Positions 17,346 to 25,555 of a stretch of 64,000 bases of DNA are shown one piece after another. Source of the stretch: a bacterium (GTDB lineage Bacteria; Planctomycetota; Planctomycetia; Pirellulales; Pirellulaceae); assembly GCA_030430075.1 (NCBI GenBank), contig JAUIGN010000002.1:62001-126000 (forward strand). The letters run 5' to 3'. The notes under the pieces are model-generated. The model made no database searches and was not told the origin of the DNA. It saw only the letters and a program-made list of their open reading frames with translations. A program made the position numbers and the translations under genes. Position 1 is the stretch's first letter, and each line of letters begins with the position of its first letter.

Positions 17346-17703
17346 GGTGGAGTGGAATTGATGCCGCGGAGGCGCCTTGGTGATGTACACGCGAGGTCGC
17401 TTTGACCTTGCCGATTGGTATTCTCGCGGACAATCGCGGGACGGACAACGACTCAGGGCAAGTCGCTGGCCATCGTCTGGTTGTGGTGCCACACCCCGAG
17501 CGCCGCGCATCTCTGCCGGAACAGCGGCGCGTCCAAATTGCTATCCAATCAACGGGACCTATCAACGGAGCCTATCAACGGAACCTATCGATGGATTCAG
17601 GGCTCAAGCCCAAAGGCTGACGAATGATCCGCGTCGGCGCCCGGTTGACTCGGCGATCAATCGTACCGTGATCGAACGACCAACGACGGATGAACGATCC
17701 TGG
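17346..17703. other. Intergenic with 13-bp tandem repeat
   Basis: 358 bases between leftward sixA and the 3' end of leftward ppk1. No gene is supported. A three-unit tandem repeat lies at 17548-17586. Confidence 0.55.
17548..17586. repeat. 13-bp tandem repeat, three units
   Basis: ATCAACGGGACCT, ATCAACGGAGCCT and ATCAACGGAACCT lie head to tail; the units vary only in the two or three purines after ATCAACG. A degenerate fourth start ATCGATGG follows. Confidence 0.9.
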
Positions 17704-19812
17704 TTACCGAGCGGCATCCGGTGCCCGATGCGGCTCGAACATCGTCGGGCGGGCGGACGCGGCCTCCCGCACCGCCTCACATGCCTCGTCGTACAAGACT
17801 TGCTGGGAGCGAACGCGATCACCCCGACCGACGACCGGCAGCGTGTAGCTGCCGTCAGCGTCGAGCCGGCGTGCCTTAACGTTGTCCCGAAAGTACGTGT
17901 CGAGGATCGAGATCAGGCGGCGACGCGTCGCCGGCCCATCGACCGGAACCAGCAACTCGATGCGGCGGTCCAGGTTCCGAGGCATCCAATCGGCACTGGA
18001 AATGAAGACCCGTTCGTCACCGCCGTGGTAAAAGTAGAGAATCCGAGCATGCTCGAGAAACCGATCGACGATACTGACCACTTCGATGTTCTCGCTGAGC
18101 CCCGGCACGCCGGGGCGAAGGCAGCAGATCCCACGGATGTTTAGCTTGATCGTGACGCCCGCCTGGGAGGCCGCATAGAGCGCCTCGATAACCTGCGGGT
18201 CGACCAGCGAATTGACCTTCGCCGCAATGTGAGCTTTTTGCCCCTGCTGGCGACGCTTCGTTTCGGTTTCGATCATCTCCAGCACGCGTTCGCGCAACCC
18301 GATCGGCGCCGCCTCGATTTTGCGGAACACCTGCGGCTGCGAGTACCCGGTGACGGCATGCATGAAGCTGGTCGCGTCCGCGCCGAAATCGTCGTTGCAC
18401 GTCAAGAGGCTGACGTCGCTGTAGAGCCGCGCGGTCGTCTCGTTGTAATTGCCGGTGCCGAAGTGCATGTAACGTCGAATGCCTGTCGGCTCGCGGCGAA
18501 CGATCAAACAGATCTTGGCGTGCGTCTTCAACCCCTTCACGCCATAGATAACCTGCACGCCGCACTGCTCCATCCACTTCGCCCAACTGATGTTGCGGGC
18601 TTCGTCGAAGCGAGCCTTCAGCTCGACGATCACCGTCACGTACTTACCCTGCTTGGCCGCCTCGCCCAGCGCATTGACAATCGGGCTGTTCCGGCTGGTC
18701 CGGTAGAGCGTCTGCTTGATGGCCACGACGTCCGGATCGCTGGCCGCCTCTTCGATCAAGCGGACTACCGGGTCAAAGCTCTCAAAGGGATGGCAGAGCA
18801 GGATATCCTTCTGAGCGATCACGTCAAACATGCTCTCCGTCGAGCCGACGTCGGGCGAGGGTTGCGGGGGCCAGGCGGGGAGCTTGAGTTCTTCAAATCC
18901 CGGCACTTGGGCAACCTGCATGAAGTCCGTCAGGGCGATCGGACCGGGCAGCGAAACGGTAACGGAATCGGCTTGCAGGGCCCGTTGCAGAAATTCACGG
19001 ATCGCCAGCCCGGCCTGATCGGTGGTCTCCAGCCGCACGCAATCGCTGGTCTCGCGGCTTTCCAGAAACTCTTCCATGTCAGCCAACAGGTCGGACGCCG
19101 TGTCGTCTTGAAAAGCGATGTCGGCATTCCGGGTGATTCGGAACGGCACGCACTCTTCCACCCGCTCGCCGGGAAAGAAGTGGCCGATGAATTCGGCAAC
19201 CGCGTCCTCGACCAGTGTGTACGTGTAGCTGTCCTTGGACGGCAGCGCGAGGAAGCGGCGGCCGAGCGGCCCGAACGGGATGACGGCGAACCGGCCGGAC
19301 GCGTTACTGTCTTCGACCGCCGCCAGCCGCACGCAGATGTTGAGCGTATGATTGACCAATTGCGGAAAGTCGTCCGGCCCGGTGACCGCGATCGGCGTCA
19401 GAATGGGAAAGATCTCGTTCAAGAACGTCTGCTCGGCAAAGTCCCGCTGGCGGTCGGTCATCATTGCCGGCAGGACACGTTTGATACCGTGCTCCGCCAG
19501 TTCCCGTTCCAATTCCTCGAAGCAGGCGTACTGATCCGCCATAATGCGGTCGACGCGCGCCTTGATCGCTTTCAACTGCTGCTTTGGAGTCATGCCGACC
19601 GGATCCCGGGCCGTCGAACCTGCGTCGCAGAGGATCTGCAATCCACCCACGCGAACCATGAAGAATTCGTCCAGGTTCGACCCCGTAATGGCGAGGAACT
19701 TCATGCGTTCCAACAGCGGCGTCTCTGCGCTGCAGGCCTCGTCGAGCACCCGTTGATTGAATTCCAACCAACTCAGCTCGCGGTTGAAAAAGCGTGCCTC
19801 TTTCTTCGCCAT
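17704..19812 (-). CDS. ppk1: Polyphosphate kinase 1
   Basis: 702 residues, the usual length. PPK1 reversibly transfers the gamma-phosphate of ATP to polyphosphate. The N-terminal domain starts FFNRELSWLEFNQRVL. The two catalytic histidines are in LKTHAKICLIVRR (His431) and RRYMHFGTGNYNETTARLYSD (His450), the same 19-residue spacing as E. coli His435/His454. The C-terminal phospholipase-D-like domains contain IRGICCLRPGVPGLSENI and DWMPRNLDRRIELL. It begins six bases after the ppx stop on the same strand, so ppx and ppk1 form an operon that can both make and degrade polyphosphate. Confidence 0.97.
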   Translation of the reverse strand: MAKKEARFFNRELSWLEFNQRVLDEACSAETPLLERMKFLAITGSNLDEFFMVRVGGLQILCDAGSTARDPVGMTPKQQLKAIKARVDRIMADQYACFEELERELAEHGIKRVLPAMMTDRQRDFAEQTFLNEIFPILTPIAVTGPDDFPQLVNHTLNICVRLAAVEDSNASGRFAVIPFGPLGRRFLALPSKDSYTYTLVEDAVAEFIGHFFPGERVEECVPFRITRNADIAFQDDTASDLLADMEEFLESRETSDCVRLETTDQAGLAIREFLQRALQADSVTVSLPGPIALTDFMQVAQVPGFEELKLPAWPPQPSPDVGSTESMFDVIAQKDILLCHPFESFDPVVRLIEEAASDPDVVAIKQTLYRTSRNSPIVNALGEAAKQGKYVTVIVELKARFDEARNISWAKWMEQCGVQVIYGVKGLKTHAKICLIVRREPTGIRRYMHFGTGNYNETTARLYSDVSLLTCNDDFGADATSFMHAVTGYSQPQVFRKIEAAPIGLRERVLEMIETETKRRQQGQKAHIAAKVNSLVDPQVIEALYAASQAGVTIKLNIRGICCLRPGVPGLSENIEVVSIVDRFLEHARILYFYHGGDERVFISSADWMPRNLDRRIELLVPVDGPATRRRLISILDTYFRDNVKARRLDADGSYTLPVVGRGDRVRSQQVLYDEACEAVREAASARPTMFEPHRAPDAAR

Positions 19813-19818
19813 GCGTCT

Positions 19819-21408
19819 CTAACCCGTCTCGATTCCGATGCGCAGCAGCACCTGTAGCCCAAAAATTTCCTCGAACAACGATCCGCTCTGGCGCAGGGCC
19901 AACGTTTCGATGGAAACGTCGTCAGTTCCCGCGACCTCAATGATCAGCCTGCTCCCGTCACGCTGGCAGTGCAGATCCTCGATCCGCTGGCTCCGCGATT
20001 CGTCCAACGCGACCGCGACCCGGAGAATCGCGGCCAGCTTGGCAACCGTCACCCGGTCGTCCCGGTCGAGGCTGGAGTAGCCTTCATGGCTCGGTTGAGG
20101 TGAAGCGCGGCGATAGTAGCGAGCCACCAGGGCGGTTAACAACACACTCTTCTTGCCCAAACCGAATAGCTCGCTGTTGCGAATCAAGTACATCGCATGT
20201 TTGTGATGACTTTGATAGCTGATGTAGAGGCCGATCTCGTGCAGCAACGCCGCCAGATAGAGGATCACTTCGTGCCGCCGGTCCAACTGGTGTTCTTCAC
20301 GCAGTTCGTCAAACAGCTTGCGGGACAACTCGGCAACGTGCCGAGCGTGTTTTTCGTCAAAATCATAACGGTTGCCCAGGTCGACCGCCGAGCGGATGAT
20401 CTGGTTCGCAAATTCGTCGCTCCAGGAATTGTCGGTTGTCATCTCCGTCAGCAAGCCGTCACGGAGGTTGGCATTGGTCACCAGCACCGAATCCAATTCA
20501 AAGGCCCGCGCCATGCGGACGTAGGAAAGGAGGGCCGGTCCGAGCGTATCTGCCGCCGGAAAACTGATGTGGAATTTCCGTACCATCTCGTCTTCCGTCA
20601 TCTGCAGAATCTCATCCGTCAATTCCTCGAGTGCGACCAGCGGCACGTGAGCCAGCGTCGCTCGGTTCCAGTCGGGCAGCAGTTGCGAGGCCGCGAAACG
20701 CACGTCGCCGCCGAGGGCAACCATCCGGATCTCTCCTTCCGCGGGCAGGTCCTCGCGGACCTGATTCACAACGCGGTCGATCCGGCTGGCCATGATCTCG
20801 CGAACCTGGTTTGACGGCGTGTGGTACGCGCCCAGCGTTTCGCGCAGCCGCAACGACCCCAGCCGGTACGAATGTGAAAACAACACGTTGTTGTTGCGCA
20901 CCACCAACAATTCCGTGCTACCGCCGCCAACCTCCATCACAATCGTCTTGGCAGCCGACAGGGAAGGTACAGCCTGCAAAAAAGGCTGGACCCCCAGGTA
21001 GGTAATACGATTCACCTCAGCCTCGTCCAGCGGCTCGACCTCCAGCCCCGTGGCGACGTAAACGCGGTCGTTGAACGCCAGCCGGTTGCGGGCTTCGCGA
21101 ACCGCACTGGTGGCCACCACGCGGATCTGGTCGGCGGAAACCACCTGGTACTCTTCCAGCACGCGACGGTAACTGCGCAGCACCCGGACACAATCCTCGA
21201 TCGTACTCTTGTGAATCGCGCCGGCCGTAAACGTGTCTTTCCCCAGGCTGACCGCCTGCGAAAGCGTGTCCAACAGACGCACGTCCCCCGTATCGTCGAT
21301 CTCCGCGATCGCCATCCGAATCGACGACGTGCCGATGTCGATGACCGCTACCGGACGGACCGAACGGACCTGCTGTGTAAGAAGAGGTTCTGAGTCGGCG
21401 GAAGACAT
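19819..21408 (-). CDS. ppx: Ppx/GppA exopolyphosphatase
   Basis: 529 residues. The actin-like Ppx/GppA fold is shown by AVIDIGTSSIRMAIAEI near residue 20, the phosphate loop MEVGGGSTELLVV near 155, and a C-terminal HD-like domain (RHVAELSRKLFDEL, LAALLHEIGLYISYQSHHKHA, NSELFGL). The family removes terminal phosphate from polyphosphate, or hydrolyses pppGpp. The pairing with ppk1 favours the polyphosphate role. The start at 21408 (MSSADSEPLL) is the first ATG that includes the conserved N terminus. The ROK kinase gene ends 90 bases upstream, so all three may be co-transcribed. Confidence 0.94.
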   Translation of the reverse strand: MSSADSEPLLTQQVRSVRPVAVIDIGTSSIRMAIAEIDDTGDVRLLDTLSQAVSLGKDTFTAGAIHKSTIEDCVRVLRSYRRVLEEYQVVSADQIRVVATSAVREARNRLAFNDRVYVATGLEVEPLDEAEVNRITYLGVQPFLQAVPSLSAAKTIVMEVGGGSTELLVVRNNNVLFSHSYRLGSLRLRETLGAYHTPSNQVREIMASRIDRVVNQVREDLPAEGEIRMVALGGDVRFAASQLLPDWNRATLAHVPLVALEELTDEILQMTEDEMVRKFHISFPAADTLGPALLSYVRMARAFELDSVLVTNANLRDGLLTEMTTDNSWSDEFANQIIRSAVDLGNRYDFDEKHARHVAELSRKLFDELREEHQLDRRHEVILYLAALLHEIGLYISYQSHHKHAMYLIRNSELFGLGKKSVLLTALVARYYRRASPQPSHEGYSSLDRDDRVTVAKLAAILRVAVALDESRSQRIEDLHCQRDGSRLIIEVAGTDDVSIETLALRQSGSLFEEIFGLQVLLRIGIETG

Positions 21409-21498
21409 CCTATCCCGTGGAATTCTCTGGCTGAGTTAACCGTCGTTGATCGTATCGCGGACGTTGCTTACTAGAACAGTCTCGTTGCCGCCGACCGG

Positions 21499-22494
21499 CT
21501 ACTTGTGGTCCCGGTCGCGAACGACCTGGCGGGCCCAGGCAGCGGCGCCGATCACCGCCGCGTCATCCCCCAAGGCGGCGGCAGCGACCTGAAAACTGTC
21601 AACGTAACAGGGCATGACATTCTTACGAGCACTTTTGAGGACTGTGTTAACGTACAGTTGTGGCATCGCTTCGACCAACCCGCCGCCCAAGACGACGGTA
21701 TCCGGTGCCAGGAGATGCACGAAGTTGCTCAATGCCACGCCCAGGTGATGCGCGGCCCGCTTGACGATATCTTCAATCACCTTGTCGCCCGCCTCAATGG
21801 CATCCGCCAGGACACCACTGCGAATATTGGCCAGGTCGGTCCCGGCGGCTTCCAACAAGTGGGGCGCCTCACCGCGATACGCTGCCTGCGCGGCGGCCGC
21901 CGAGACCGCCAGTCGGCTGGCGACCGTCTCCAGGCATCCTCGCGCCCCGCAACCGCACAGCCTGCCCTCGCGATCTACTTTTACGTGACCGATCTCCAGG
22001 CAAGTGACGCCGCGGCCCGTCACCATCTGCCCGTCGTAGACGCATCCGCCGCCGATCCCGGTCCCCGGAAAAATGCCGATCGTCGTTCGCGACCCACGGG
22101 CCGCACCGAAACGGTATTCGCCGTAAACCCCCGCATCGACGTCATTCGAGACGACGACCGGACAGGAGAACTCTTTCTCCAGAATGTCGCCCAGCGGGAC
22201 CTTGTTCCAGTTCAGGTTGGCCGCCTCCCAGACCAGGCCGGTGCGCTGATCGACCGGGCCCGGCACGCCAATTCCGATCCCATCCAGTTGGCCGACTTCC
22301 AGGTTGGCGTCCTCCAGGGCCCCATAGATCGTGCGAATCACTCGGTGAGTCACCGCTTCGTGGCCGTCGGCACCTCGCGTCTTTTTGCGTTCTCGACTGA
22401 CCGATTTGAAGTCTGCGTCGAACAGCTTGGCCAGCATCTTCGTGCCACCCAAATCGAAGCCAATCCAGTGCTCTGGTCTCGCCGCGTCGGCCAT
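21499..22494 (-). CDS. ROK-family sugar kinase
   Basis: 331 residues, cytoplasmic. The ATP-binding motif IGFDLGGTKMLAKLFD, catalytic GIGIGVPGPVD and VSNDVDAGVYGE, and the zinc-binding ROK signature GHVKVDREGRLCGCGARGCLE (Cys-x-Cys-x4-Cys plus His) are all present. Members phosphorylate glucose, fructose or N-acetylated sugars; glucokinase is the commonest outcome, but specificity is not decided here. No N-terminal DNA-binding domain is present, so it is a kinase and not a ROK repressor. The ATG at 22494 is preferred; a TTG at 22560 would add 22 unrelated residues. It lies upstream of ppx-ppk1, possibly in one transcript, which could link sugar phosphorylation to polyphosphate turnover. Confidence 0.9.
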   Translation of the reverse strand: MADAARPEHWIGFDLGGTKMLAKLFDADFKSVSRERKKTRGADGHEAVTHRVIRTIYGALEDANLEVGQLDGIGIGVPGPVDQRTGLVWEAANLNWNKVPLGDILEKEFSCPVVVSNDVDAGVYGEYRFGAARGSRTTIGIFPGTGIGGGCVYDGQMVTGRGVTCLEIGHVKVDREGRLCGCGARGCLETVASRLAVSAAAAQAAYRGEAPHLLEAAGTDLANIRSGVLADAIEAGDKVIEDIVKRAAHHLGVALSNFVHLLAPDTVVLGGGLVEAMPQLYVNTVLKSARKNVMPCYVDSFQVAAAALGDDAAVIGAAAWARQVVRDRDHK

Positions 22495-22823
22495 ACCGTG
22501 GGTTCCATCTGAGATGACGTCAAAAAAACGGGAAAGCACGCTGATCGTCGCTGCCGACAATCAACCTAGGTCATACTGAGTGGCCCATTCGGGCGCCACG
22601 CGTCGACCGGATGAATTGATCCTCGCGCCAGTCTATTGGGGCGCCAGTCTATTGGGGCCCCAGTCTATTGGGGCCCGAGCTACTTGGGGCCCCTGGCGCT
22701 TGGGGCCCCTGGCGGTTGAATCTTTGCTTGTTTCGTCGGGTTAGAATCGATACAACGGGAAGAGTTCAGTTTAACGCGGATTCCGATTGTCTGTTAGCGG
22801 TCGTCACGATTTGCGGGTCAACC
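22495..22823. other. Divergent intergenic region with 16-bp array
   Basis: 329 bases between the divergent ROK kinase and DUF1501 genes. It holds promoters for both and a six-unit tandem array at 22625-22720. No gene is supported. Confidence 0.6.
22625..22720. repeat. 16-bp tandem array, six units
   Basis: Units in order: GCGCCAGTCTATTGGG twice (perfect), GCCCCAGTCTATTGGG, GCCCGAGCTACTTGGG, GCCCCTGGCGCTTGGG and GCCCCTGGCGGTTGAA. The frame of TTGGG at each unit end is kept while the interior decays progressively to the right. The array ends 103 bases before the DUF1501 start. Confidence 0.93.
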
Positions 22824-24269
22824 ATGCACGTTTCCCACCGATCTTCTCACGCATTCACGAACTTTCACGGTCGCACCCCGGAAGGGCTGGTCTGCCTGGA
22901 CCGCCGCGGGATGCTGAAGGCGAGCTTCGCCGGCCTGGCCGGTCTGACCGTGCCCGAGTTGCTGCGGGCCCGTGCGGAGGCGGCCCCAACCGGCGGGGAG
23001 ACGCGGGGCAGGAAGAGCGTCATTCTGTTGTGGATGGCGGGCGGACCCAGTCATATCGATACGTGGGACCCCAAACCGGATCGCCCATACGAGAACCGCG
23101 GCCCCTTCGGCGTGATCCAAACCAGCCTGCCGGGCGTGCAAATCTGCGAACACCTGCCCAAGCAGGCCGCAATGCTGGACAAGTTCACGATCATTCGCAG
23201 CGTCGATCCGCGCAACAGCAACCACGAACCGAACAAGGTATTTCAAACCGGGAACCTGGCCGCTTCTCCGCGGACGAATCCCAAGGGCGACCTGTTCCCG
23301 TCGATCGGGTCGGTGGTGGCGAAACACCACGGTGCAAACCGCCCTGGCATGCCGCCGTACGTGGCGTTTCAAAAGAGCCGCTCCCATGTTGCTTGGGCCG
23401 GGTACCTGGGAAAGCAGTACGACCCGTTTCTGGCACAGCAAGCAGCTCGGCTGCCGGTCTACGATCTGGTCGGCAACAACACGGGCAAGGTGAGCGGTGG
23501 CAATCTCTTCAACATGCCGTTGGGGTTGGACCAGCAACGGATCTACCAGCGCCGCTCGCTGTTGAACGAATTCGACCGACTGCGGACCGGCCTCGACCTC
23601 GACGGCTCGATGGATGCCCTGGACACATATTCCCAGCAGGCGGTCGACATGGTCCTCGGTGACGCCGCCCGCGAAGCGTTTGACATCTCGCGCGAGCCGG
23701 CAGAATCTCGCGCCCGATATGGTGACCACCTCTGGTGCCAACAGGCGCTTCTGGCACGCCGTCTCGTGGAAGCGGGCGTAAGCTATGTCACGCTCGACCT
23801 CAGCTACCACACCGCTTCCGGCACCTGGGACAACCATGGCATTCCGGGCGGCGTCTACGGAGGCATTTCGACGGGACTCCGCCCCCTCCTGCCGACCTTC
23901 GATCACCTGCTGACCACGCTGGTGACCGACTTGGAAGCCCGCGGACGGTTGGACGACGTCCTGATCATCGCGATGGGCGAATTCGGTCGCACGCCGCAGA
24001 TCGGCACGCAGAAGAGCATCGACGGCCGGAACCACTGGCCCGTTGTGATGTCCATGTGCCTGGCTGGCGGCGGGTATCGCCACGGGCAAGTGATCGGCGC
24101 CAGCGAACGTGACGGCGGCACCATCCGCGAGCGGCCCGTCACCCCCGGCGACCTGGCCGCTACCATCTATCGTCACATGGGTGTTCCGCTGGACACGACC
24201 TACGAAGACGAACGCCAACGGCCCCGGTACATTGTCGAGCACGGCAGCCCGCTGCCCGAATTGGGCTGA
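22824..24269 (+). CDS. DUF1501 protein with Tat-like leader
   Basis: 481 residues. The N terminus carries a twin-arginine-like signal (CLDRRGMLKASFAGLAGLTVPELL). The body has the DUF1501/sulfatase-like layout: ILLWMAGGPSHIDTWDPKP near residue 75, a mid region ARRLVEAGVSYVTLDL, and near the C terminus MGEFGRTPQIG then GRNHWPVVMSMCLAGGGYRHG. DUF1501 proteins are abundant in planctomycetes, usually beside PSCyt1/DUF1549/DUF1553 genes, and their reaction is unproven. Here no DUF1553 gene is adjacent, unlike the copy at 51308. The start at 22824 is the first ATG giving the leader; the open frame extends to 22668 through part of the 16-bp repeats and is unlikely to be translated there. Confidence 0.9.
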   Translation: MHVSHRSSHAFTNFHGRTPEGLVCLDRRGMLKASFAGLAGLTVPELLRARAEAAPTGGETRGRKSVILLWMAGGPSHIDTWDPKPDRPYENRGPFGVIQTSLPGVQICEHLPKQAAMLDKFTIIRSVDPRNSNHEPNKVFQTGNLAASPRTNPKGDLFPSIGSVVAKHHGANRPGMPPYVAFQKSRSHVAWAGYLGKQYDPFLAQQAARLPVYDLVGNNTGKVSGGNLFNMPLGLDQQRIYQRRSLLNEFDRLRTGLDLDGSMDALDTYSQQAVDMVLGDAAREAFDISREPAESRARYGDHLWCQQALLARRLVEAGVSYVTLDLSYHTASGTWDNHGIPGGVYGGISTGLRPLLPTFDHLLTTLVTDLEARGRLDDVLIIAMGEFGRTPQIGTQKSIDGRNHWPVVMSMCLAGGGYRHGQVIGASERDGGTIRERPVTPGDLAATIYRHMGVPLDTTYEDERQRPRYIVEHGSPLPELG

Positions 24270-24336
24270 ATCACGCGAACCCGCGGAGAGCCGCGAGCAC
24301 AATCGTTTGCCAGGCGCCTCCGACCTCGGTTCGCCG

Positions 24337-24408
24337 CAGGCGTTCCACGATTGCTCGGCGCAGGCGTTCCACCATTGCTCGGCGCGGGCGTTCCACGATT
24401 GCTCGGCG
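24337..24408. repeat. 24-bp tandem repeat, three units
   Basis: The unit is CAGGCGTTCCACGATT followed by GCTCGGCG; units start at 24337, 24361 and 24385 with one or two substitutions each. The GCTCGGCG tail of the third unit is the first eight bases of the 50-bp dispersed repeat, so the array appears to have grown from that repeat's left edge. Confidence 0.9.
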
Positions 24409-24450
24409 CGGGTCTCTGACCCCGCCGAAACCGCTGACCGAAGGTCTCCC
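24401..24450. repeat. 50-bp dispersed repeat, copy B
   Basis: Same element as at 2369-2418 and 48472-48521, with two C-to-T differences (TCTCTGAC for TCTCCGAC, and CCGCTGACC for CCGCCGACC). The first change weakens the GGTC-TCC-GACC hairpin loop only; the four-base stems are intact. Confidence 0.9.
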
Positions 24451-24605
24451 CTTCCTCGGTACCAGGCGCGGCACTGGCCAATCCGGCCCGGCGTCGTTCA
24501 GCAACCGGGGAACGTCGATTCGCCTTGTCGCTCGGCGACAATCGCACCGATGCGGTCGGCCAGCGGCGACCGCCGTTGGAAACGTTGCCCGCCCGTCGAC
24601 CGGCG

Positions 24606-25352
24606 TTATTCCGGCAGCGGCTCGTCAATCATCACCTGGACCGCCCGTACCACCCCGCCGACGGCGGCGTCGAACAGCCGCCGGCCTTTCTCGGCAGAGG
24701 CCAGATCGGCACGCCCGGTTGCCCCCGCCCGCGTCCGCTGGTGCATATCCCGGCAAACAAACAACCCCTCCACTTGGTCGGCCAGCCAGGGTCCCGCGTC
24801 GCCAACCTGGTCCACGTTGACAAGTTCGGGACGCAAATGCATCACCAGGGATGTTTCGAATTCGCAAGCATGCCCCACGAACTTGTCGTCGCCCTCCAGA
24901 AGATCCGCAATCGCCGCGTCCGCCGGCGACCAGTAGCAGCCGGCAGCAAGAATCGTATCGGGGTACTCGGGCTGTAACTCGCGGAGGGCGACCCGCATCG
25001 GATCGATGTTGCCGCCATGTCCGTTGACAAACATCAGGCGGCGAAAGCCGTCTCCCAGAATGGACGCGCCGATCTCGACCAGCGTCGTGACGTACGTCGA
25101 TAGCTCGGCCGTCAAGGTGGCGCCGAATCGTACATGGTGGCTGCTGGCCCCCAACCAGAGGGTGGGCAGAAGCAGCACGTCTGCAGGCCGCTCGCGTTCG
25201 ACCGCCTCGGCAACAGCCTGGCAGATGAACGTATCCGTACCGGTTGGCAGATGCGGGCCATGTTGTTCGACAGCGGCAATCGGCAACATCACCAGCGTCG
25301 TTTCACGATCCACCTGGGCAAGGCGGCCGGATGTCATTTCGGCAAATTTCAT
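24606..25352 (-). CDS. Creatininase-family amidohydrolase
   Basis: 248 residues. This is a canonical member: MLPIAAVEQHGPHLPTGTD provides Glu, His and Asp metal ligands, FVNGHGGN near residue 110 and GHACEFETSLVMHL near 165 follow. The start at 25352 is fixed by GGAG six bases upstream; the frame continues far upstream without similarity. It follows a sodium:solute symporter gene on the same strand (203-base gap), so an imported amide or lactam-like compound is a reasonable substrate guess. Relatives act on creatinine, formamides in flavin/deazaflavin synthesis, or mycofactocin precursor; the specific reaction is not decided. Compare the divergent paralogue at 2582. Confidence 0.9.
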   Translation of the reverse strand: MKFAEMTSGRLAQVDRETTLVMLPIAAVEQHGPHLPTGTDTFICQAVAEAVERERPADVLLLPTLWLGASSHHVRFGATLTAELSTYVTTLVEIGASILGDGFRRLMFVNGHGGNIDPMRVALRELQPEYPDTILAAGCYWSPADAAIADLLEGDDKFVGHACEFETSLVMHLRPELVNVDQVGDAGPWLADQVEGLFVCRDMHQRTRAGATGRADLASAEKGRRLFDAAVGGVVRAVQVMIDEPLPE

Positions 25353-25555
25353 GGAAGGCTCCTGTGGGTTGTCTGCGGCGCCGCGGCGGCTGGTGACATG
25401 CCGTCGGCCGCCACGCCTTGTGGCCGGGTCGACGTTGAACCAATCAAGTGGTGTCCTGCCGGCCATCCGGCGCAAATGAATATATCGCGGACGGTAGCTC
25501 GCGATGGTTTCGAGGTCCTGCCTCGTTAGCTCGCGACGAGCTCGAGCCGGCGTCG

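Larger units (their letters stand above)
24270..24605. other. Convergent intergenic region with repeats
   Basis: 336 bases between the convergent DUF1501 and creatininase genes. It contains a 24-bp tandem repeat (24337-24408) that runs into copy B of the 50-bp dispersed repeat (24401-24450). No gene is supported. Confidence 0.6.

Noticed and set aside
22625..22720. Possible CRISPR array
   Set aside because: Units are 16 bp and contiguous with no spacers, and no cas gene is present. The 8-, 10-, 13- and 24-bp arrays fail for the same reason.
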